A stretch of DNA of 64,000 nucleotides, taken from the NCBI RefSeq assembly GCF_035961655.1, contig NZ_CP108393.1, positions 7,711,501 to 7,775,500 of the forward strand, written 5' to 3'. Below, in pieces: positions 44,831 to 51,554 of the stretch. Below the pieces are notes generated by a model. It was not told where the DNA came from, made no database searches, and saw only the letters and a list, made by a program, of their open reading frames with translations. The position numbers and the translations under genes are program-made. The stretch's first letter is position 1. The number at the start of each line of letters is the position of its first letter. This DNA is from Streptomyces sp. NBC_01317. Its GTDB lineage: Bacteria; Actinomycetota; Actinomycetes; Streptomycetales; Streptomycetaceae.

Positions 44831-45303
44831 ACGGCTGGCTCCTCGCCGCGATCGTCCTGCTCCTGGGCGGTACGGCTCCGGCGATCCTGGGCGTGGCCAC
44901 GGGACCCGTCAGGCGCCGGGTCCTCGCCCAGAACCTCGCCACCCTCACCGGCTGCCTCGTCCTGCTCCTGCTGGCGCAGGGGTACCGGCGCTCCGCCTAT
45001 CTGGATTCCGCGCTGGTCCTCGCCGTGCTCGGCCCCGCCGGCACGCTGATCTACGCACGGCTCTTCGTGGAGGAACTGGTCGCCGACCCGCCGCGCGGCC
45101 GCGCCTCCGACGTCCTCTCCGTCGCCGCGTCGGCCGCGGTCGTCGTACCGCTGTGTGTGGTCACCGACCCCGGCAGGGCCACGGTGAAACTCCTCGTGAT
45201 CGGGACGCTGCTGGTGGCGGGCAACCTGATCTCCTCCCGGGCCCTGCGGCACAGCCCTCCGCCCCTGCCCCCGGACACCGAAGGGGCCGCCGGCCATGGA
45301 TGA
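44827..45303 (+). CDS. MrpF-MrpG-like fused subunit
   Basis: 158 residues from GTG 44827. Residues 1-80 match MrpF (three helices, with YRRSAYLDSALVLAVLGPAG then TLIYARLF). From about 95 a second unit (ASDVLSVAASAAVVVPLCVV, then VKLLVIGTLLVAGNLISSRA) has the layout of MrpG but is shortened. MrpF and MrpG are usually separate genes. Likely forms part of the proton/sodium path of the Mrp module. Its end overlaps the next gene by eight bases. Confidence 0.75.
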   Translation: MNGWLLAAIVLLLGGTAPAILGVATGPVRRRVLAQNLATLTGCLVLLLLAQGYRRSAYLDSALVLAVLGPAGTLIYARLFVEELVADPPRGRASDVLSVAASAAVVVPLCVVTDPGRATVKLLVIGTLLVAGNLISSRALRHSPPPLPPDTEGAAGHG

Positions 45304-45628
45304 CGTACTGATCGTCGTCACCCTCCTGCTCGTCGCCTCGGCCGCCACCGCGGCCGTCGTGGTCCGCGACCCCGCGCGCCAGGCGCTCGTCCTGTCCCTG
45401 CTCGGCCTCACCCTCGCCCTGCTGTTCACCGTTCTCCAGGCCCCCGACGTGGCGCTGTCCCAGCTCGCAGTCGGCTCGGCGCTGACACCGCTCCTGCTGC
45501 TTCTCTCCGTACGGAAGATCCGGCGGCGCGGCCTCCCGCGCCCCGCGGAGCCGTCACCGTCCGGGCAGCCGTCACCGTCGGGGTCGCCGTCACCGTCCGG
45601 GGAGCGCGGCCGGAGGGGGACGGCATGA
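45296..45628 (+). CDS. MbhD-like (DUF4040) subunit of the Mrp module
   Basis: 110 residues, three helices. ALVLSLLGLTLALLFTVLQA followed by PDVALSQLAVGSALTPLLLL is the DUF4040/MbhD core, equivalent to part of the C-terminus of MrpA in canonical Mrp antiporters. Here it stands alone, as in archaeal Mbh. The C-terminal tail has three PSPSG repeats and is probably disordered. Overlaps the next gene by ATGA. Confidence 0.8.
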   Translation: MDDVLIVVTLLLVASAATAAVVVRDPARQALVLSLLGLTLALLFTVLQAPDVALSQLAVGSALTPLLLLLSVRKIRRRGLPRPAEPSPSGQPSPSGSPSPSGERGRRGTA

Positions 45629-46356
45629 GCCGCAGGCTGCGGATGTGGGTGCTGGCGCTCGGCACCGCCGGGGTCGCCGTCCTGCTCGTCACCGCGTACC
45701 TGGAACTCCCCGGCTTCGGCGGCGACTCCCACCCCTACGGCGACCGCGCGGTGAGCGCCTCACTGGCCCACCGCACCGCGAACGTCATCTCCTCCGTCAA
45801 CTTCGACCAGCGCGGCTTCGACACGCTGGGGGAGGAGAGCATCCTCTTCGCCGCCGTCCTCGGCACCGTCGTGCTGCTGCGCCAGACCCGCGACGAACGC
45901 CAGGTCGAGCCCGCCCCCGCCCAGGTGGCCGCTTTCGTACGCCGGTACGCGCTCTACGCGCTGCCCGTCACGCTCCTGGTCGGCCTGTACATCGTCGCCC
46001 ACGGCCAGCTCAGCCCCGGCGGCGGCTTCCAGGGCGGGGTGGTGGTCGCGACCTCGCTGCACCTGCTCTACATCGCCGTCGACTACCGCGCCCTGGAACG
46101 GGTGAGACCCATCTGGCTGTTCGCCCTCGGCGACGCGGTCGGCGAGAGCGCGTACGCCCTGCTGGGCATCGCCGGACTCGTCTGGGGGACGGCGTTCCTC
46201 GCCAACTTCGTGCCGCTCGGCACCTTCAACACCCTCTCCTCCGGAGGGACCGTCCCGCTCCTGAACGCGGCCATCGGCGTGGAGGTCGCCTGCGCGGTGG
46301 TCGTCCTGCTCGCCCGCTTCCTGGACCAGGCGGTCGAGATCGAGAAGGCCGGGTGA
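45625..46356 (+). CDS. mrpB: MbhE-MrpB fused subunit of the Mrp module
   Basis: 243 residues from ATG 45625. Residues 1-85 are MbhE-like (VNFDQRGFDTLGEESILFAA), equivalent to the very C-terminus of MrpA. Residues 100-240 are MrpB (LPVTLLVGLYIVAHGQLSPG then GGFQGGVVVATSLHLLYIA). Together with the preceding gene this supplies every MrpA C-terminal element without the large antiporter domain. Six or seven helices. Confidence 0.85.
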   Translation: MSRRLRMWVLALGTAGVAVLLVTAYLELPGFGGDSHPYGDRAVSASLAHRTANVISSVNFDQRGFDTLGEESILFAAVLGTVVLLRQTRDERQVEPAPAQVAAFVRRYALYALPVTLLVGLYIVAHGQLSPGGGFQGGVVVATSLHLLYIAVDYRALERVRPIWLFALGDAVGESAYALLGIAGLVWGTAFLANFVPLGTFNTLSSGGTVPLLNAAIGVEVACAVVVLLARFLDQAVEIEKAG

Positions 46357-46366
46357 GGGGGGACCG

Positions 46367-46714
46367 ATGTCCGTACTGCCGTACCTGGTAGCCGCGTGGA
46401 TCTTCCTCGTGGGCTGCTACGGGCTCGCCACCAGCCGCAATCTCCTCCACGCGGTCGGCTGTCTGGCCGTGTGCCAGTCGTCCACGTACGTGCTGCTGCT
46501 CGCGGTCGGCTACCGCGACGGCGGCACCGCCCCCGTCTTCTCCGACCTGGCACCGGGCTCCCGGCCGGTCGTCGACCCCGTCGTCCAGGCCCTCGCCCTC
46601 ACTGATGTCGTGGTCGGCGCCACCCTCACCGCGCTGCTGCTCGCCCTGGTCATCCAGGTCTCCAAGCGGCACGGCACGGTGGATCCCGACGAACTGTCCG
46701 AGCTGCGCGGATGA
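46367..46714 (+). CDS. mrpC: MrpC (NuoK-like) subunit
   Basis: 115 residues, three helices, close to the usual MrpC length. LVGCYGLATSRNLLHAVGCL and the C-terminal PVVQALALTDVVVGATLTAL then LLALVIQV are the conserved MrpC/NuoK blocks. GAGGGGGGA precedes the ATG. The stop overlaps the MrpD start (ATGA). Confidence 0.92.
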   Translation: MSVLPYLVAAWIFLVGCYGLATSRNLLHAVGCLAVCQSSTYVLLLAVGYRDGGTAPVFSDLAPGSRPVVDPVVQALALTDVVVGATLTALLLALVIQVSKRHGTVDPDELSELRG

Positions 46715-48474
46715 ACCAGCTCCTGCCGCTGATCGTGGCATCGCCGCTGCTGGGAGCGGCCCTCCTCGTCGCGACCGGCCGAGGGCTCCGCCGGATCGTC
46801 GCCGAGACCGTGGGGTGCGCCGTCGCCGCGGGCACCGCGGGTCTCGCCGTGTACCTCCTCGTGGGGTCCTCCTCGCGTCCCCTGATCGAATGGGCCGGCG
46901 GGTGGACACCGCGGCACGGGCACAGCGTGGGAATCGTGCTCGTCGGGGACAGGATCGCCCTCGGGCTCGCCACCCTGATCTCCCTGCTGGTCGTCGCCGT
47001 ACTGGCCTACTCCTGGCGGTACTTCGAGGAGCCGCCGCAGCAGCAGACCGGGACCTTCCCGGCGCTGGTGCTGCTCTTCCAGGCCGGCATGTGCGGATTT
47101 GTCCTCACCGGCGACCTGTTCAACGCCTTCGTCTTCTTCGAGCTGATGAGCGTCGTCGCCTACGCCCTGACCGGCTACCGCGTCGAGGAGGCCAAGGCAG
47201 TCCAGGGCGCGCTCACCTTCGGCGTCGTCAACTCGCTGGGCGCGTACGTCACGCTGACCGGCCTCGTGCTGCTGTACGCGCGCACCGGCGAGCTGGGCAT
47301 GCGGCAGATCGGCGCGCAGCTCGACGCGAGGGGCGGGCCCGACGCGCTGGTCCTCGTGGCCTTCGCGCTCGTCCTGACCGGACTGCTCGTCAAAGCCGCC
47401 GCCGTCCCCTTCCACTTCTGGCTCCCCGACGCCCACGCCGTCGCCCCCACCCCGGTCTGCATGCTCCTGTCCGGGGTGATGGTCGAGCTGGGGGTGTACG
47501 GCGTGGGGCGCGTGTACTGGACCGTCTTCGCCGGGCCCGGCGGCGTGGCGTCCTCCGACGCGGAACGCGCCCTGGTCACGCTGGGCACCGCGTCCGCCCT
47601 GGTCGGAGCCGTCATGTGCTGGCAACAGCGCCACCTCAAACGGCTGCTGGCGTACTCGACCGTCGCCCACACCGGCCTGTTCCTGGTCGGCCTCGGCCTG
47701 CTCGGCCCCGACTCGACGACCGGCATCGCCCTCTACGTACTCGCCCACGCGGGTGTGAAGGCGGCCCTGTTCGCCTGCGTGGGCATCCTGCTGGACCGGT
47801 ACGGCAGCGTCGACGCGCACGAACTGCACGGCAGGGCGCGCAGGCTCCCGCTGGTGGCGGGACTGTTCACGGCGGGCGGCCTGGCCCTCGCCGGACTGCC
47901 CCCGTTCGGTACGGCCCTGGGCAAGGCGCTCACCGAGGAGGCCGCGGGCACCCCGCTGACCGTTCTCTTCGTCGGCGTGTCGGCGCTCACCGGGGGAGCG
48001 GTGCTGCGCGTGGCGGCCGGGGTCTTCGGCGGCTGGGGACCCCGGCCCGTCGGCGACGAGACGTACGAGACCCATGGTGAGCGGGAGAAACCGGAGACCA
48101 GCGGGACCTTCGGACGCGTCCCCGACACCATGGTGGCGGTGCCGGCCGTCCTGCTGCTCGGCGGTCTGGTCGTGGGTGTCGTCCCGGCCATCGCGACCCA
48201 GGTCGGGCGCGCCGTGGACGAGGCGCTGCCCGGTACGGCGTCGGTCGCGCCGGAATGGACGACCACGGGCGTGCTCCTGGGGCTCCTCTCGGCCGCCCTC
48301 GCCGCGGTCATCGGCACGTACGCGGTCCTCCGTCCCCCGGGCGCCACGGCGCGCGACTGGACCGCGCCGCTGCGCCGCCTCCACTCCGGGCACATCGGGG
48401 ACTATGTCGCCTGGCTGCTGGTGGGCATGGCGCTGCTCGGGGCGCTCACCTTTCCCGGGTATCTCGCGAGTTGA
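46711..48474 (+). CDS. mrpD: MrpD (NuoN/MbhH-like) proton-translocating subunit
   Basis: 587 residues, about fourteen helices. Seen: FFELMSVVAYALTGYRVE (the conserved Glu of TM5), GLLVKAAAVPFHFWLPDAHA with the key Lys in TM7, and KRLLAYSTVAHTGLFLVGLG. This is the only large antiporter-like subunit in the operon; no MrpA-type NuoL domain occurs. The C-terminal third is longer than usual and includes a charged insert (about 447-470). Last gene of the operon. Confidence 0.92.
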   Translation: MNQLLPLIVASPLLGAALLVATGRGLRRIVAETVGCAVAAGTAGLAVYLLVGSSSRPLIEWAGGWTPRHGHSVGIVLVGDRIALGLATLISLLVVAVLAYSWRYFEEPPQQQTGTFPALVLLFQAGMCGFVLTGDLFNAFVFFELMSVVAYALTGYRVEEAKAVQGALTFGVVNSLGAYVTLTGLVLLYARTGELGMRQIGAQLDARGGPDALVLVAFALVLTGLLVKAAAVPFHFWLPDAHAVAPTPVCMLLSGVMVELGVYGVGRVYWTVFAGPGGVASSDAERALVTLGTASALVGAVMCWQQRHLKRLLAYSTVAHTGLFLVGLGLLGPDSTTGIALYVLAHAGVKAALFACVGILLDRYGSVDAHELHGRARRLPLVAGLFTAGGLALAGLPPFGTALGKALTEEAAGTPLTVLFVGVSALTGGAVLRVAAGVFGGWGPRPVGDETYETHGEREKPETSGTFGRVPDTMVAVPAVLLLGGLVVGVVPAIATQVGRAVDEALPGTASVAPEWTTTGVLLGLLSAALAAVIGTYAVLRPPGATARDWTAPLRRLHSGHIGDYVAWLLVGMALLGALTFPGYLAS

Positions 48475-48482
48475 GCGGGGGC

Positions 48483-48533
48483 GGGTCCGGAGCCGGGACC
48501 AGGACCGGGTCGGAGGGGGGTCCGGAGCCGGGA
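48483..48533. repeat. Two 16-base direct repeats after mrpD
   Basis: GGGTCCGGAGCCGGGA occurs at 48483-48498 and 48518-48533. Both copies sit in the G-rich stretch between the MrpD stop and the sigma-factor remnant. No coding support; possibly slippage or terminator-related. The wider gap 48475-48872 holds only this, the pseudogene at 48608-48741 and the leader of the following small gene. Confidence 0.6.
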
Positions 48534-48607
48534 TCAGCGCGGGTTCGGAGGCCGGTTCAGGGCCGCGATCAGGGACGGGACCCAGGACGCGCCGAATTGC
48601 GGCCGAC

Positions 48608-48741
48608 CGGGAGATGACCCAGTCGGAGATCGGTGAGACACTGGTCCTCTCGCAGACGCATGCCGCTCAAGGCTGCTCTCGCGCACCCTCACCCAGCTCC
48701 GTACGGGGACGCCCACCGACCGGTGGGCGATCAGTGAGTGA
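48608..48741 (+). pseudogene. Fossil of a SigB-family sigma factor (region 4 only, frameshifted)
   Basis: One frame reads REMTQSEIGETLVLSQTHAA, which is the helix-turn-helix of sigma region 4 in SigB/SigF-type factors (compare the usual MTQ..IAE..G.SQMHVSR). After CAT GCC GCT the match continues in another frame, LLSRTLTQLRTG, to a stop at 48739-48741. The junction CAAGG against an expected CGN indicates a net two-base insertion (or one-base deletion). Nothing of regions 2 and 3 remains upstream. Remnant of an anti-sigma-controlled stress sigma gene. Confidence 0.72.
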
Positions 48742-48872
48742 TCATTGACCGGCCACGCCGAGCACAGGCGACGTGTGGCCGTGCCTGACGGGGAATGATG
48801 AGGGAGACAGCTTGCCAGCGGGTCGACCGGCATTCAGGCCGCGCGTCCGCTCGACTATCCGAACGGTTGTGC

Positions 48873-49091
48873 ATGCCTTCTTCACCGTCGCGCCAGGATC
48901 CGTCGCAGGAACCGGCCGCCGAGGGCGCGCTGAACGCGCGCCCGCAGCACCACGACATCTTTCTTGAGCCCCGCTACACCGTCGAACTGCCGCCTCTCCC
49001 GGAGGACGAGATGGACGGCGAGAGCGAGAGCTTCTTCGTCAGACCCCCTGTTCCGGTACGCCGCCGCACCTCCGCCCCGCGCCGCTCGTAG
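48873..49091 (+). CDS. Small protein of unknown function upstream of ppk2
   Basis: 72 residues from ATG 48873. Polar N-terminus (MPSSPSRQDPSQEP), then an acidic middle RYTVELPPLPEDEMDGESES and a Pro/Arg end VRPPVPVRRRTSAPRRS. No membrane segment or known domain. Ends 10 bases before the ppk2 start and so is probably co-transcribed. Existence rests on codon bias and position only. Confidence 0.5.
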   Translation: MPSSPSRQDPSQEPAAEGALNARPQHHDIFLEPRYTVELPPLPEDEMDGESESFFVRPPVPVRRRTSAPRRS

Positions 49092-49101
49092 GAGCCGCCT
49101 C

Positions 49102-50100
49102 ATGACGGGTACGGAATCGGGTAAGCGACCGGGTATGGAATCGGAACTTCCGAAGGACGGCGACCGTCCTCTGCTCGACGGCCTCACCGTGGACGACCGG
49201 CGCCCCGAGCAGCCGGTGCTGCTCGACGGCCAGGGGCGGGCCGTCCGGACGTGGCGCGAGAACTACCCGTACGACCGCAAGGTGGGGCGGGCGGAGTACG
49301 ACCGGTCCAAGCGTGTCCTCCAGATCGAGCTGCTCAAGCTCCAGCGGTGGGTCAAGGACACCGGCCAGCGCATAGTCGTGGTGTGCGAGGGACGGGACGC
49401 GGCCGGCAAGGGCGGCACGATCCAGCGGTTCACCGAGCGGCTCAACCCCCGTGGGGCCCGGGTGGTCGCCCTGGAGAAGCCGACCGAACGCGAAGCCGGC
49501 CAGTGGTACTTCCAGCGGTACGTCGCCCACCTCCCGTCCGCCGGGGAGATCGTCTTCTTCGACCGCTCCTGGTACAACCGGGCGGGCGTGGAGCGCGTGA
49601 TGGGCTTCTGCACGCCCGACGAGTACCGGCAATTCCTCCAGCAGGCCCCGCTGTTCGAGCGGATGCTCACCGAGGACGGCGTCCTGCTGGTGAAGTTCTG
49701 GTTCTCGGTCTCCCGTGCGGAGCAGCGCACCCGGTTCGCGATCCGCCAGATCGATCCCGTACGGCAGTGGAAGCTGTCGCCGACCGATCTCGCCTCGCTG
49801 GACCTCTGGGACGAGTACACGGCCGCGAAGATCGACATGTTCCGGGCGACCGACACGGCGGCGGCGCCCTGGACGGTAGTGAAGAGCAACGACAAGAAGC
49901 GCGGCCGGCTGGAGGCGATGCGCAGTCTGCTCCGGCGTTTCGACTACGCGAACAAGGACGAGAAGGTGGTCGGGGAGCCGGATCCGCTGATCGTGGGCCC
50001 GGCGGACACCCTGCTGGAGCCGGGGGAGGAGAGCACGGACCTCTCGCCCACCCCGCTCGCCGACCGCATAGAAGGACCGGGCGACCATCCGTCCGAATGA
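49102..50100 (+). CDS. ppk2: Polyphosphate kinase 2
   Basis: 332 residues from ATG 49102 (AGGAG eight bases upstream). Walker A EGRDAAGKGGT (96-106), Walker B IVFFDRSWYNRAGVERVMGF, and the lid region RTRFAIRQIDPVRQWKLSP with the conserved arginines. One PPK2 domain, so class I-like; it uses polyphosphate to make GTP or ATP from the diphosphate, or the reverse. Cytoplasmic. An N-terminal extension of about 45 residues is likely flexible. Terminated by the hairpin at 50148-50182. Confidence 0.92.
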   Translation: MTGTESGKRPGMESELPKDGDRPLLDGLTVDDRRPEQPVLLDGQGRAVRTWRENYPYDRKVGRAEYDRSKRVLQIELLKLQRWVKDTGQRIVVVCEGRDAAGKGGTIQRFTERLNPRGARVVALEKPTEREAGQWYFQRYVAHLPSAGEIVFFDRSWYNRAGVERVMGFCTPDEYRQFLQQAPLFERMLTEDGVLLVKFWFSVSRAEQRTRFAIRQIDPVRQWKLSPTDLASLDLWDEYTAAKIDMFRATDTAAAPWTVVKSNDKKRGRLEAMRSLLRRFDYANKDEKVVGEPDPLIVGPADTLLEPGEESTDLSPTPLADRIEGPGDHPSE

Positions 50101-50147
50101 TCCGTCCGAATGAACCGGCGGCGTGATCCTGCGGCATGATCCGCCGT

Positions 50148-50182
50148 CCCGGGGCCCGGGGCAGGATGTCCCGGGCCCCGGG
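50148..50182. terminator. Bidirectional terminator hairpin
   Basis: CCCGGGGCCCGGG (50148-50160) pairs perfectly with CCCGGGCCCCGGG (50170-50182), 13 bp, with a nine-base loop. It lies between the convergent ppk2 and acetyltransferase genes. Confidence 0.9.
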
Positions 50183-50192
50183 CCGTGTCCGG

Positions 50193-50702
50193 TCAGGAGA
50201 CCCCGGACGCCTCCGGCCACGTGATCCGGTAGTACTTGAGTTCCTCGTCCTCCGACACCAGGCCCATCCCCGCCGCGCTCATGACGTGATGGGACGCGAC
50301 GTTGTCCTGGTCCGCGTCGCCGTCCACCCGCGTGATGCCCCGCGACCGCGCGAAACGGAGCAGCTCGCGCAGCGCCTCGGAGGCGTACCCCAGGCCCTGC
50401 GCCGAGGGGATCAGGCCGTAGCCGACGGTGACCGTACGGTCCTCGTCGGGGGCTCCGTGGAAGCCGAGCCCGCCCACCGCCCGGCCGTCCTCGCGGCGGC
50501 GGATCTCGTACGCACCGAACGGCTGCGGATCCCCGGTGATCGCGCAGGTCGTCAGGAAACGCCTGGCCCCGACCATGTCCCCGTCGGCGGGATAGCCCGG
50601 CGCCCACCGGTCCCCGTCGTCCGGCTCCCCCGCGGCCACCCGCTCGGCCTCCATGACACTCAACGGATGCAGTACCAGCCGCTCTGTCACAAGATCGTCC
50701 AT
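50193..50702 (-). CDS. GNAT-family N-acetyltransferase (RimJ/RimL type)
   Basis: 169 residues from ATG 50702. TERLVLHPLSVMEAERVAAG at the N-terminus, VGYGLIPSAQGLGYASEALR as the acetyl-CoA loop, and ITRVDGDADQDNVASHHVM towards the end are RimJ/RimL-like. Substrate could be a ribosomal-protein N-terminus or a small amine. No good Shine-Dalgarno sequence is present upstream of the ATG, so the start is tentative. Confidence 0.85.
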   Translation of the reverse strand: MDDLVTERLVLHPLSVMEAERVAAGEPDDGDRWAPGYPADGDMVGARRFLTTCAITGDPQPFGAYEIRRREDGRAVGGLGFHGAPDEDRTVTVGYGLIPSAQGLGYASEALRELLRFARSRGITRVDGDADQDNVASHHVMSAAGMGLVSEDEELKYYRITWPEASGVS

Positions 50703-50892
50703 GACAGGGAGGACTATCACGGGACGGCGCGGTGTGTCACCGGCGCCTCCGGGCGTCAACAGGGCGTCAACGTACGGCGGGAGACCGCCAGGGTCCTGTC
50801 AGGGCCCGCACCGCGCGAGCCGGACGGGCCACGGAGGAGCACCCTGGAAGGGAGGCCGGTTCCCGGCCCCGCGAGAACCGAAGAGGTGCATC

Positions 50893-51396
50893 ATGGCTTT
50901 CCCCCTGCGCAACCGCGTCGCACTGGGGCTGGGCGCCGGGCTGATCGTGTCCCAACTGGCCCTCTACGTACGGAGGTTGCGTATCATCGCGGCAGCCGAC
51001 GCGGGGTATCTGCGACGCCTCCACGACACCGCCGAGCTGTCGCAGGCCGCCGGCGCTCCCGACGCCGTGGTCGACCAGGTCGGCCGCCAGCTGGCCGACA
51101 CGCTGGCGCTGCGGGGCTGGCGTTTCGAGTACGGCAACCTCATGGGCCATCCCGCGCGGCTGACGCAGGACGGCGAGGTGATGGTGGACCGGCAGCCGTG
51201 GGACCTGGAGCGGCGTGGCTGGCCGGAGGGCGAGATCGAACTGCGGGCGGCGGCCAACGGCCACTACTGCGGCCGTTTCATGATCCTGCCCGCGCCCGGG
51301 ACCGTACCGTCCCGGCAGGTACGGCTGGTCGCCGTGACGCTCGCCGACCACGCGGGGGCCGCGCTGGACACCGCGAGGCCCGTGGCAGACCGGTGA
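50893..51396 (+). CDS. Small membrane-anchored GAF-like protein next to kdpD
   Basis: 167 residues from ATG 50893 (GAGGTG upstream). One N-terminal helix (RVALGLGAGLIVSQLALYVR) is followed by a soluble domain, VDQVGRQLADTLALRGWRFE then GRFMILPAPGTVPSRQVRLV, with the layout of a GAF domain similar to the one inside KdpD. Ends 158 bases before kdpD in the same direction. Likely a sensory accessory to KdpD, an inference from fold resemblance and proximity. Confidence 0.6.
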   Translation: MAFPLRNRVALGLGAGLIVSQLALYVRRLRIIAAADAGYLRRLHDTAELSQAAGAPDAVVDQVGRQLADTLALRGWRFEYGNLMGHPARLTQDGEVMVDRQPWDLERRGWPEGEIELRAAANGHYCGRFMILPAPGTVPSRQVRLVAVTLADHAGAALDTARPVADR

Positions 51397-51554
51397 CCGA
51401 TCGGTGACCGCCGACCGCTGACCGGGGGAGGCGCGGTTCCGGGGCGCCTTCTCCACGGCCGCGCGTAAGGAATCTGTCAAAGCTGTCGCGACGGCCGTAA
51501 GGGACCCGTCAACGGCGCGCCGCGCCCTCCGGAACCGGGGTTGTCTGTGGATCC

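Noticed and set aside
51397..51554. c-di-AMP (ydaO) riboswitch before kdpD
   Set aside because: K+-related genes sometimes carry one, but none of the conserved core sequence could be recognised in this leader.
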